Part shown: positions 49,901 to 60,815 of the stretch, piece after piece
Layout: each line of letters opens with the position of its first letter
How positions within the stretch are numbered: position 1 is the first letter of the stretch
DNA from: Apostichopus japonicus
Lineage: Eukaryota; Echinodermata; Holothuroidea; Aspidochirotida; Stichopodidae
DNA length: 64,000 nt
Direction of reading: 5' to 3'
NCBI RefSeq assembly: GCF_037975245.1
Contig: NC_092582.1
Coordinates: 456,001-520,000 of the forward strand
Position numbers and translations under genes: made by a program
Notes under the pieces: model-generated
What the model saw: the letters and a program-made list of their open reading frames with translations, nothing else
Databases searched by the model: none
What the model was told of the DNA's origin: nothing

Positions 49901-52900
49901 TCGATGAAAAAGACATTTTTATTGCAAATATCCAGCTGAATAATAAAAGTGAGTGTGTGTTTGGGGTGAGGGGGAAAATCAAATCCTGCCCCTCCTTTCC
50001 AAAGCATATGGCATATAACAGCAGTGTATGGCAAAATGTGCATTGGCAACCGTAAACATCGTTATTGAATTATGCTTTGATAGTGAATTGTGACAGATTA
50101 ACATCAGTTCTTATACATGGTGGCCTCGATTAAAGCCGTTATTATTGAAATTGATGTATGGCACGTCCACGGTGAACAAACTACGTAATTAAAGTTGGAT
50201 TCTTGTTTATGGTGCCTGACCGAAAAGGCGTAACTTAGTTTATGTTTCTACAAATATCTGTAAAACAGCTAACGGAAGGGTCAACTGTCTAGTATCATGT
50301 GTTAATTGGTTTAAGCTAATAAATATGTATATTGTGTATAGCATGTTACATATATACATACAGGAGAGCAAGTTTGCCAAGTAACGGGGATCTTGGCAAG
50401 GAAGCTGACTATCTTGTTACAAAAGTGTGTGGACAAAAGTGCTTACAGTTAAAGAAACTTACAGTTAAAGAAGTGTTAATAAGAATATTGTTAGAGTGTC
50501 CAAATAAATCGTCAAATTATGTCAAATAATAAAAACATGAAATAACAGTAAAACCGTCAGCATCCTACGAAAACACAGACATCGAAGATTCTATTGATCA
50601 AAGTAAATCGTGGCAATAATAAATGTTATTATGTATGTTATGAAACGAACGCTATGTCTAAATGAAAGTCATCCATGTGGATGCTTGCCAAATGTTGTTT
50701 ATTTGATGGTCTGGTCTAAATGTTACATGTACATAGAAAGGGGCGGAGTAACATTAATGTGTTTTACTCTGTTCTTGTTATGCGTTTAGATGTAGTAGAC
50801 GCATGCGTAACATTCGAAAAGACGAGTCACTCCAAAAACAACATAAAATCAGTGCTTTTCGAATACGTTCCTACAAACTAACATTATAAGAAAATAGATT
50901 CACCATCGCAAACGTTGTACTAAGTGTTATCGTATGATAACCACGTTAAAGGGACAATTTAAAATTCAGTAGATTGCAGAGTATGAGATCATTTAGTTCA
51001 GCCTAGATACGAAATTCAGAAAACTTACATGATTATTCCGTAGATTGGTTTTATATTCAGATACTACAATGTTGCACTAACGGTCACTCAGCTATGATTG
51101 TGGACGTGTCAATTACATTTGCAAAATAAAATTTACGTAATGGTGATCCACATGAATATTGCTAAAAAGTCAAATTGTTGAAACATACAGTAATATTTGC
51201 TTTTCACTAAATCATGATACATGAACATTATAATTTTAAGTGTCTGCGTGTGTGTCTGTGTGCGAGAGCTTTCAATGAAGTGTGTCGCAAACTCTTCCTA
51301 GACGTGTGGAATTTGATGAATGTGTGCATGGGTATATGCGATGTAGTGCCTTTTAAAACCATTAAAACTTCACGCTCTGAAATTATAATTCAATTCAATA
51401 GCAGGTCTAGTAAAATGCCCACAGATTTAAAAAAAACTGAAAATTCTAAATGTCTGAAGGCTACATTTAAATGGATGAAACAGTCATATTGATGCAAAGG
51501 GCCCATGTGTCTTTCAGGTTTGTGTAATTCTATGTTATAAATTCATTAAACTAATCAGATTTAAATTATTACTCGCAGGTGGTACATCGAGGGAGCAAAG
51601 GAGCAAGTCGTCACTGATTGTCCTCGATGCACTGCCTACCTTTAACCATATATTTTATTTACAGTCTTTAAATAATTTCTAACCTCTTTCAGCAAAACAT
51701 CTGTTCACCACGGGCAACACTGCCAGTGGCGTACTCATGACACCACAGGTGTGGGGCAGTTCTAACATTCCTCTGATTTATGTAGGAGCTGTACCGATAT
51801 GGATGCAGTCAACACGGTCAAAATCTGAAAGCCTTTTAAATAAAATAACTCTAGAAGTTAAGCTTGGAAGAAATTGATACCTGACATGTAGATCCATATT
51901 AACGTGTACAAAAAACTGTGCTAATTGATCGGCAGGTCTGCAAACCTTCTTTGCAATGTTACAGACGAATTTTTAATACAAAATATCGCCAGGTATCACT
52001 CATTCAGTTGGCTTTCTGGTGTATTTGTTACATGCAATTTGTATTCAAAACTCCCCTGACTGATGTACGGAAAGGGCCTGAACCTTTATGGAAGGACTAG
52101 GGTCGAATCAAGAATTATATAAAGTAGAGATGTTGGCGTTAGGTCATCGAAACCGACTCACATGTAGGGGCCAATTGTACTTCAATCCAACATATTGATT
52201 GTACAGTATCATTTAAATAATGACGCCAGTGGCGGCGCCAGGAATTTTTAGTTGGGGAGGCTAAGGGGGGGGGGGGCTGAGCCAATTTTTTGGGTGGCTT
52301 ACAAGATTGAGTGATCGCCCCCCTCCCCTTTTGAAATTTTTCCCAATCCTGGAAAGGCCTACATGCAAAATGGTGGCATTTAGCGAGGCTTTTGTCACCT
52401 GAAAATTTCTCCAAAAATATGCATTTTTTTGTGAGTAACTTTAGTCAAATTAGAATGGAAGATACCAATTCACAGTTTTCGTATCACTAAAATAATTGAG
52501 AAACAACTCATCAACACCTGGCGGATAAAGCTGGATTCTGAATAGTTTTTATCAGTCACCAAAACAAGGTTTCCTGCACCACAACTGAGTCACTGACTAT
52601 TATCATGTGAAAAATTCATCAACATTTCCATTGACCATTGTAGCACTGCGTTATGCCTGACAACATTTGGGTAGGCTATATTGTTTCAATGAGGTTTTTT
52701 TTTTGGCCTATTTCAGTTGGGGGGCTAATGAGGGGCTGACTACTTCAGTGGGGGCTAAAGCCCCCCCAAGCCCCCCCCCCCCCTTGGCGCCGCCACTGAA
52801 TGACGCTACAAACATGCTCAAGAGCGTTAAGCGAAAGTAGCATTAATAGCACATTTTATATACCACATAATACCACATGTCTAGGACACATTAAAGTTTT

Positions 52901-54779
52901 ATTAAAAACGCAAACAGTAAAGCAATTACAGCTTGATTAAATACACTCATTAAAGGCAACATTGAAGTTATTCGGAATAATTATATTAATACCAACCATG
53001 TTTAAAATCCCATGAAAGTTTATTTTCAACCAAGCCTTAGAAATAACTTCATTTGTATTAAACTTAAAATCCGAAGATATTATAAAAAGATGACTTTAAT
53101 ATTCATATGTTGTAATAGACAAAAAATGAATTGGTGCCAGATTCATGTTTCATTCCCTTGTATAAATATGCATGTATTTTGAGCAACATGAATAATTTTC
53201 ACAATCAGCAAAGACAATGCTTAGTCGACCTCAATATATTTAAGTTCGGCTACAATTTCATCAGAGATTATTCGAGTTATTGGCATCTCGTTCTAGTTTC
53301 GTGACAATTAATCCTTTGGACTATTACAATTGCATTTTGATTACGATTCTTTGAATTTTGATTATATATGAAATTGTGAGATTTTCACTTAATATTTGCA
53401 GAAGATAACCGTTGTTCGAGACCAGATATCTTTCCGAATATTATTGCACATGTCGGAGTCGGAGAATACACCACAGCAATAGGGAATCGTCAATCCTTCA
53501 TGGGAGGTGAAACGATCACTTTCCGATGCGAAGACGTTAGGTATCAGACATTAGATGGCCCGATCCACAGACAATGTATTGACGGGGAATGGACTGAACG
53601 AGCTCCAAGATGTGGTAAGTTGATTTTGGTTCAATATCTATCAACAACTGAGACGAACCTTGGCTTTGTATCCCGAGTTTAGGTTCTTGTTATTGAGAAA
53701 TGTTATATTCTGGGTTAGTGTTTAACAATTTCGTCTATTATCTTTCATATAGACAATGAATGTTGAAGATTTACATATGTAACAGCTCATCAAGACGCCG
53801 TTTACCATGTAATCATATCAGTTGTATTTTTTCTCGGCAGAAACCTCTCAGTTACAGGTTGGCGTGGATAATACAATATTAACAACAGTCTCGCCAGACG
53901 GTACGTTCATTGTTTATCCCATTGTGGGTTCGGTCTTTATAAACTGTCAGTTACGGACAGGAGCTCGTATAGGGAACAGTGCTACTATAACGACGGACAG
54001 TACAACTCAGCCGTCACAGAGAGCTTACGTAGCTGGCAATTTAAAACGTTTACGGTTACGTAATCCCACCTCAGGAAACGACGGAACGTACACGTGTGAA
54101 TCTGGAACTCTGAGACACTCAATCAGGATCAAATTTCAAGGTAAGTTGAGAGGAATGCTTAACGTTTATCTTTTTAGACAAAAGTAAAGAAATATTATTT
54201 TACATGATTTTAATTTAACCCGTTCAGAACATTGACATTTTAATTGTTCATCTTCATGTTTATTTAAATGGCCAGTCGTAGTTTAAGCAAACGCATATTG
54301 CCTGACTCCACGTATTGTGCACCCTATACTACACACTATCGGATATCCCGTGATACCATCCCGTAATATTACACTACGGTAGCGGTATTACATGAAATTC
54401 TGGACTTATTACAAAATGAAGCCACTCGTATAATCCCATAATAAAAGTTCCCAACGCGATAATCTATCCCATATTATGTAACCTTACTGTTTCATATTTT
54501 CCAGTTCGAATCATTATCCACAAACTAGCTAATTCCACTTTTCTGCTATACTCGTTGTTTGCAACAGATATCCGATGCCCAGCACCGGGAAATGTTTCAA
54601 ATGGCAGCTGGGTTTACGAGAGAGCAACTGGAAATACATTAAATCCACATGCGTATATCCTGAATGAAAAGGTGACGTTCCAATGTAACCCTGGTTATCA
54701 CGCATCCAGTAACCAACAATCACGGTGTAACTACCAAGGGCAATGGTCACCGCCATTATCGTATTGTATAGCCGATTAG
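45662..54779 (+). CDS. Secreted CCP (sushi)/Ig-domain protein, 8 exons, one-base frame break in CCP2
   Basis: Exons: 45662-45725, 46793-46930, 47356-47747 (47527-47559 could be a 33-nt intron), 47931-48110, 48330-48503, 53402-53614, 53841-54140, 54568-54779. All module exons are phase 1-1, as usual for extracellular shuffled domains. The order is signal peptide, eight-cysteine domain, CCP1-CCP5, Ig-like domain, CCP6, stop, with no membrane segment or GPI signal. CCP modules bind other proteins in complement regulation and adhesion; the exact role is unknown. Exon 3 has 392 coding bases where the phase needs a multiple of three, because one base is missing between about 47630 and 47637. I cannot tell whether this is an assembly error or a real mutation. 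Confidence 0.88.
46030..46133. repeat. (TA)n microsatellite
   Basis: TA run of about 85 bp with an imperfect left edge, in intron 1 of the sushi/Ig gene. Confidence 0.95.
47356..47747 (+). CDS. Sushi/Ig protein exon 3: CCP1 and CCP2, frame broken
   Basis: CCP1: ACPLLQSPIEGYVTV, EYRCNTDFTLVG, NRTCQSDKTWSGSEPVC, with the four cysteines and tryptophan of the module. CCP2 begins CNFLAFPSNGVVWHSTKKYG and then hits TAG at 47631-47633; the second half, IEGAIATYRCDDGYTLTG, RTCLREGSWSGSEPDC, is in the next frame. Between them, 47527-47559 begins GTGAGT and ends GGCAG and is 33 nt, in frame and stop-free, so it may be read through as the linker RELSDSAPVLA. The exon ends before GTAATA at 47748. Confidence 0.8.
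47931..48503 (+). CDS. Sushi/Ig protein exons 4-5: CCP3 and CCP4
   Basis: Exon 4 (47931-48110): SCPDVNIQDGHVHREEV, ITFSCNEGFQLRYPQRRRC, GHWVQTLPIC. Exon 5 (48330-48503): VNCGDLENPINGLKIGDDVS, VSFRCRVGYILEG, ICQTDGSWSGPLPTC. Each has four cysteines, a central hydrophobic-cysteine strand and a tryptophan before the last cysteine. The acceptor of exon 5 is preceded by an ATT microsatellite instead of a pyrimidine tract. Confidence 0.92.
48233..48328. repeat. (ATTATG)n / (ATT)n microsatellite at a splice acceptor
   Basis: ATTATG units grade into ATT units that run into the TATTATAG acceptor of the CCP4 exon, so the repeat occupies the usual polypyrimidine and branch-point zone. Confidence 0.95.
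49383..49830. repeat. About 41-bp minisatellite, about 10 copies
   Basis: The unit is TACTGCATGAAACAATCTAT, TGTTAATGGTAGGGAC and GGCTA, with considerable divergence between copies. Confidence 0.88.
51724..52185. repeat. Dispersed element relic, inverted relative to 55690-56010
   Basis: The left edge CAGTGGCGTACTCATGACAC looks like a hAT-type terminus. The segment AACTCCCCTGACTGATGTAC, then AACCTTTATGGAAGGAC and ACTCACATGTAGGGGCCAA recurs as its reverse complement at 55702-55835. The ends are not resolved. Confidence 0.6.
52227..52798. mobile_element. hAT-type MITE with perfect 8-bp target duplication
   Basis: The termini CAGTGGCGGCGCCAGG and TTGGCGCCGCCACTG are near-perfect inverted repeats. 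The octamer AATGACGC flanks both ends (52219-52226 and 52799-52806). The element is 572 bp, rich in G and C runs near its ends, with no transposase. It sits in intron 5 of the sushi/Ig gene. Confidence 0.92.
53402..54140 (+). CDS. Sushi/Ig protein exons 6-7: CCP5 and Ig-like domain
   Basis: Exon 6 (53402-53614) encodes RCSRPDIFPNIIAHVGVG, ETITFRCEDVRYQ, HRQCIDGEWTERAPRC, a CCP with a somewhat long first loop. Exon 7 (53841-54140) encodes FIVYPIVGSVFINCQLRTG, LKRLRLRNPTSGNDGTYTCE, SGTLRHSIRIKFQ. The paired cysteines about 65 residues apart and the D-G-T-Y-T-C motif identify an Ig-like domain. The core tryptophan usual after the first cysteine is not evident. The preceding intron 5 is 4.9 kb and could hide another module. 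Confidence 0.88.
54568..54779 (+). CDS. Sushi/Ig protein exon 8: CCP6 and stop
   Basis: RCPAPGNVSNGSWVYERATG, NEKVTFQCNPGYHASS, SRCNYQGQWSPPLSYC, then IAD and TAG at 54777-54779. The domain ends three residues before the stop, so the protein is probably soluble. Confidence 0.92.
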
Positions 54780-55185
54780 TCGACGACAGACATCATAATC
54801 ACCTACAGTGATATGGATGGAGAAGAATCGACTTGAGATACACCATCGACCTAGAAATTATGGCTGTAATGAACGGTTATCACCTCATTACCACACTGTT
54901 AAACTTGTAGACAAGTTTTAACTATACTTAGCGTTTAGTGTTACTATATAACGTAGATTGTTACAAAACTGTAATAAAAAGTCTTGCACTGATCTATTTT
55001 TCATATTTTTTACAATTTTAGCGGAATTTTCATTATAAATTGCACGACTATAAAACTGTATCTCTGTAAATGTGAGTAAAATTACCTTTTGAACTATAGT
55101 GCTGATATCCTTGTAACATAAATTTCGCGAGAGACTTTTAAAGTTTATAATATGCAATAAAGCATCATCTCAGTTCAATAAATGA
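54780..55185 (+). other. 3' UTR of the sushi/Ig gene
   Basis: AT-rich, non-coding sequence between the stop codon and the first polyadenylation signals. Confidence 0.6.
55156..55161 (+). terminator. Polyadenylation signal AATAAA
   Basis: AATAAA lies 377 bp after the stop of the sushi/Ig gene, and a second AATAAA follows about 20 bp later (near 55178). This is a plausible 3' end. Confidence 0.6.
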
Positions 55186-58100
55186 AATTTCGGTGTTGGC
55201 CATAACATTCACCTAATAACTGGTAATTCTAAGTTTGCTAAAAACTAATCATTTGTTATTTAAAGAGACAGTCGGTTTACAGTCATTATATGAAGATTAT
55301 GCACGTTACTTCCATTATAATATTGATTATAAGATATATGAATAAACGAGAGTAAAGCAGACCGTTTCAATGACTGCAATATTACAACTTGATAAATCGT
55401 ATAAATCCGAAACTGTCAAAGAGATAGAAAAAGAGAGACAGAAGACAACGAAAGCAAAGGGAAACAAAAACGCACAGACCCGGGTCAAGCACTGTTTCAT
55501 TCATCGTTATGTCATGCTTTTGTAGACATTTTTACGTGAGAAATATAAACACATTGAATTGAAATTTACTAGAACACATTCTATTGAATGCATTGTCCCT
55601 ACCTCCTATCGTCAGTCGTGTGAAAATGGATTAGTCGGCGATTTTGTTTTTAATTCAGCTAGTGAAGAACTAGGTTACTATACTACAGGGTTCACCTCCT
55701 TGGCCCCCTACATGTGAGTAGGTTTCGTTGACCACACGGCAACACCTCTACTTTATATAATCCCGGATTCGACCCTGGTCCTTCCATAAAGGTTCATGCC
55801 CTTTCCGTACATCAGTCAGGGGAGTTTTGATCTCATTACTATTTATTTGCACAATCTTGACTTGTTTTGTTGACTTGTTTAGATCCAACTAACGTGTAAA
55901 TATGTTCCAGAATGCACAATGGCATCACACAATTCCCTATGCGAGGGCCACTTTCCTGATAAAATCATCGATTTGCCTCTGATCCTTCCATAAAGGTCTA
56001 GGCCACTACCTAGATTAATCGGTTAAATTCTGAAACTGGCCGACTCCTCCCCATTTTACCATCACCACCACCACCTATCCTACATTACTTACTTGGAAAT
56101 AATACCACGAAATTATACACCATCAAAATCTCTTAAATCGAACAGCAAATTGGTTGCCAGTTTCGTAGCTTACGAGGGGGGGGGGCAGGGATTGGGGTGG
56201 AGGCACTCGGCAACCTCAAATGAAGTAAGAACTGTTACTGTTTTGTTAACGTTTAATTTGTTTTGAAACACATATAAAGCTAAAGATTAACGGGAAATGA
56301 CACATTGTTAGCACAAGTAAGATACCGGAAAGATATAGTCAGCATGTATCTTGAGAAAATTCATCAACGTTAAATCACACGACTAATCTCAACGAATCGA
56401 GGTTTACAGATCGCTTAATTTAAAGGATTTTCAGGGGCCTGAAATTGATTGATTAGCAAAGTTGCAAATTTGTATTTCACATTTACGTCACAGTCATATC
56501 CTCTTAGCATTTTTTCATTTGTTAAATTGTAGTTAATGCATCTGGAAAGAGCACATTCATTTTGCCATAAGGACAATTCAGTTGGAATATGTATATAAAA
56601 ATACATTTTGTTAATAAATATCAAACTATAGATAACATTTTTATCCCAAAGTGCCATTTCAATGTCAATATATCTGTAATATTGTTGCGGCTAAATAAGG
56701 AAAGGGAACGCATTTCCTGTTCGAATTTTTGCATAAATATGGCGAGGTAGCCATGGTGACATGGTAGTGCCCACATAGGAAAATGCACCAGTAAACGAGA
56801 AGTAAATATTACTTACAATATAACGTATAATAGGATCAAAATCATAAGCTAATGTGGGAATATTGACATACTCATGAACAAATTTGCACAGGCGTGAAAT
56901 GTGCACACGACCTTACACACCGAATAAACTACTAATAAACAGAAAGTGGATGAAGTAAAGAAGAAAAGTTTAACAGATTACATACGTTTGTTGGTTTTGT
57001 AGGAGTCCAAAATCGTAATGGATACAGCTAATAGGAGACTTAATAAGACAAAAACAAAACAATTGTTTGCATACAGTTAAGGATTCGCAGTTAGAAACAA
57101 TACAATTACATTAAAGGTTAATTGAGAATTTGTCTAGGAAGATATAAATGTTCGGAAACCGGGTTTACTGTTTCATCTACATAACTGCCCTCTTGAGTAT
57201 AAGAACACAGTATAGAATATGTCAATTACATTGCTAGATTCACAAGAGAGGGAAGTGGTCCTATATAGACCATAGTCTACATGGGAACTTTAACCACAGT
57301 GCCCGAGGTAATATAGGTGCAGATTTGGCAGTGACGTTTCCCTCAACAGATATTACATGCGGGAAATTGGACAAGGAACACTGGAGGAAGTGAGTATAAG
57401 CTTAAGGTTGGGATGTTGACAAAGGTTCATGGGGGGGGGGGGGGTGCCTTAAGCGATTCTGCTACAGACTAATCATATTGAAAACTACGAAAAATTCTGA
57501 TTGACAGAGCTCATAATGGATTTGATAAGGGGGTTGTAATGAGTCACATACGGAATGCGTGTGTTTTGGAGTTGTATTTTAATTTGTCGGCCCTAGAAAT
57601 ATCTTGTCTAATTTAGAAGAGTATTTTATCGACGTTCAAGAAGTAACCAGTTATAATGGATACCTGGTGTTCAAAATCACGTGGTTAGGAGGAAATGCGT
57701 TAGAGTTTAAGGCATTGACTGTAAACATTAGAATTCATGAGACTATTTCTTTGAAAACTATTAAAGTGTAAATACAATAAATTAATTACTGACCATGAGT
57801 CATGGTCAGTTATGCGTCCTAGACGTCTAATTATGATCACGTGACGTAAAAGTTTCGTCAGCATTATCTACTGCTACAAGGCATGTTTGGTTACATTGTT
57901 TAACGCAATAATTGATACATAAGTGGAATCGGGAACGACAGTTTCTGAGTATGGTTCATGCAGTTTTTCGTAAGAAATTATCATTTTAATGTTCACTTTG
58001 TAAATCTCATGAATATGCGTAGACAGAGAAATAGAAGTTCATTTTTATGTGGGTAGGATTGGAACCTATTGCAGTTGATATAATATATTATGTTTAGAAC

Positions 58101-59575
58101 ATATTCATGTAACATTTTACATGTCAATAAATTTAAATTAACTTATGTTTAATGTTTACATTATGCTTACTTCATTACAAAACTTTATTTTCTGTATATT
58201 ATCTGGCATTCGAGTTTGTCGTACGCCATGATTGTTTCGAGTATCATGAATCATTGATATATTTGCATACAGACTACTACTAAATTCTGGATACAGTTTT
58301 ACTTGATATACATTTTAATATAATGGTCCGTTTGTTGTTGTTTAATATTCACTTAACTTATTTCCTCTAAAATATAACCGTGTTTACTTACTCATTTTCA
58401 TTTACTGATCAAAATTGGGGGAAATTATAAACAAATACATAAGCAATTTTTGTGTATTTGTATTGTTTCTGGCATTGTTAACTATAAGACCCGTACTGGC
58501 ATTGTTGACGTGACGAACGCATCCTTGTAGCATATCGACCTGCAAACTTCATGCTTGCGTATATCTCGTTACTTGGAAGAACATCGGTTAAGTTGTCTTG
58601 TTACTTGGATATGCAGAGAAGAAGGTTGACGTAAGTACCAGATTATTTCCATTTTAGCCCAGGCTGTATTCTTGGTGAAGTTTTAGGCCATTTACTGTAA
58701 GTGACAGTAGCCGACTGATCACACGTTTTTAATATTATACCAGGTCCATAATGTGTGTAATAGGGGTTAGCGTACAGCGCAGCAACATTGAACGGTAGCA
58801 ATTATTGACACAGTGCATGTAGCGTGGACTCCACATTCTACACCAGTGGCTTGTGGGCGGAGCTTACCGTCTGCAAACTTGGACCAATGATTTGCAAATT
58901 CCGATACATGCAGTGTGTACTATCGTCTGCTATGAAGCTGTGCATGTGGGATGAACAAGCGAATGACATTGATATAACAAATAACGCACAGTGAAAGTGC
59001 AGAACACGGTATTTCGCTGTGGCACCATTGAATGTTGCATTGCGTTCACATTTGGATAATCTGGTTAGAATTCTTCGTTCTATTTAGTTGGTATCGATAT
59101 TGTTGATTCGTTGGAATATATTTCATTTCTCAGCATGTCGTTTGGATTCTTAACATATCAAGGTTTTAATATTGACAAAACTGTACACAGTGAGGAAGTA
59201 ACTTCCTCTCCTAGTAATAGTATAGGCATACTTTTAATAGTAGCCTCGTACTATATTACTGTATTATTTTAGTCTGCACTGTAAGTGAGGAGATTGTGTC
59301 CATTTGTTCTTACCCTAATAGGTGGTACATTACCGGTGATCAGAATCATATCTATTTAAGCAGCTGCTTGGGATATTTTTACCATAGATGACCCCGTCAT
59401 TGCTCAAACATTTAATTAAGGGGGATTGAAATGCTTATTTTGGTTGATCACTCGAACACTAATACCCATTACCAATGACTGTCAGATAGCAGATAACCTC
59501 ATATCAAAAGAAGTCAAAATAATTCATTTCTGAATTTTTCTTTTCCATATTGTACATAAAGGAATAAAAGGATGA
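55186..59575. other. Gene-free stretch
   Basis: Apart from the repeat relics at 55690-56010 and a G-run near 57430 I see no exon, RNA gene or array. A short ATG frame followed by GTAAGT at 58613-58634 could be a first exon, but its phase does not fit the downstream candidate. Confidence 0.4.
55690..56010. repeat. Dispersed element relic, inverted copy of 51.9-52.2 kb
   Basis: TTGGCCCCCTACATGTGAGT, CCTTCCATAAAGGTTCATGC and GTACATCAGTCAGGGGAGTT match the complement of 52040-52185. A further CCTTCCATAAAGGTCTAGGC at 55984 suggests a second, partial unit. Confidence 0.65.
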
Positions 59576-60814
59576 GAATCCAAAACGGGTGATCGCCAAA
59601 TCACAACCCTCATATGGGAGAGACATTCCTATACCGAAGACATTGAAGTTGCTCTATGGAGGAATGCTGCTGACTCTACAGCGAAGCTTGGAAATTGGGT
59701 AGAAATAAGCCACGTTAATGTTAATGAAAGTTATGCTTTCTACCAAGAACCATCGGTGGCGACCACCAAAAACACTCAAGTAACAGTGAGTAAAAATACT
59801 GTAACCTTCAAATTACAATGCATGTAGAACACTTATTCTAGTAAGTTTGTGACATCAGTGTTCATACTTGTTAGGTCACACAAGTTAAGTCAGGGCTCCA
59901 TTAGATGATCATCCGTTCGCCTCAAATATTACAGATAGGTTATGGACACAAAACAGAAACTGTGTTATGTTTTTCTGACACTTCTTTTTTTTTTGAAAAT
60001 TAAACAGAAGGAATTATTGAACACAGTGGAAACATATAGAATGTCCTCTTCAACAACAAATGTCTCAAATTGAGGCTTGATAATATGCTAGTGTGAGCTG
60101 TTATGGTGCATGCCAACTACCACTCTCTCTGCATGTGTCTCTCTGTTTGTATGTCTACCTGTCTGTCCATACACACTGTCTATTTATAATAATAATAATA
60201 ATAATCAGCAGTTATTTTTTACGACGCTTAAGCGACCACAAATGTGGGAAAAGCCCGCAATTGAGGGCTTATGGATTACAACTTCCACGTCAGGTGGCTT
60301 CCAATTCAACATTTTAACTCAAATTTGGAATCTTTTCAATTCAAAATAGAAAGTCATTTCAGATTGCTCTTGGATGAAAAACCAACCTTACTATGACCCG
60401 GCCGGGAATCGAACCCCGAACCTCCCGATTGCTAAGCCTATTGCTTCAAATGCCACCGCCTTTATCCACTTTGCCACAGCACCGGTTAAATGTCTGTGTT
60501 CAAGAACTTTAGCTCAAAAGATCATTTAGGTGTCATAAAAGGCCATTGTTTGAATATAGTCCCAATAATCTCACCATATTAAAGGATTTAACTCTAGCAT
60601 AAGGCACTGCATAAATAATGATATAAACACTAAAGTTCAAAACAAAATCAAGGCTCCTTATAGCAATTCATTCCTGTGCACCTCTCTGGCTCAAAATTGC
60701 ACAAACATGAAATGATAGTGAACAACATATCCATGCTTTCCTAACATCATTTATTCATAAACTATTCTTTTCTCTTTACAGGTAAAACCAACACCTGCAT
60801 TAGAGACAACCTAA
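59576..60814 (+). CDS. Candidate two-exon gene fragment, possibly OB-fold
   Basis: An 83-codon stop-free frame at 59576-59827 encodes TGDRQITTLIWERHSYTEDI, EVALWRNAADSTAKLGNWVE and ISHVNVNESYAFYQEPSVAT. Its order, -V-LW-(D/N)-A, GN-VEISHV-VN and a final T--V, resembles the single-stranded DNA-binding OB-folds of replication protein A. It runs to ACA before GTGAGT at 59786. A downstream acceptor TTTACAG at 60775-60781 joins in phase 0 to VKPTPALETT and TAA (60812-60814). AATAAA follows at 61135. The upstream exons are not identified and the family is a guess; it could also be mobile-element derived. Confidence 0.4.
60185..60488 (-). mobile_element. tRNA-derived SINE
   Basis: On the minus strand it opens with a tRNA-like head: CCGGTGCTGTGGCAAAGTGG (A box) and GGTTCGGGGTTCGATTCCC (B box). 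A roughly 200-bp body and an ATT-repeat tail (60186-60205) follow. That is the full head-body-tail layout of a Pol III SINE. It lies antisense between the two candidate exons of the preceding entry. Target duplications were not resolved. Confidence 0.8.
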
Positions 60815-60815
60815 A

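Larger units (their letters stand above)
48504..53401. other. 4.9-kb intron of the sushi/Ig gene
   Basis: It contains the minisatellite at 49383-49830, C-run sequence near 49210, repeat relics at 51724-52185 and the MITE at 52227-52798. No additional CCP-like exon was found by eye, though a diverged one could be missed. Confidence 0.5.
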
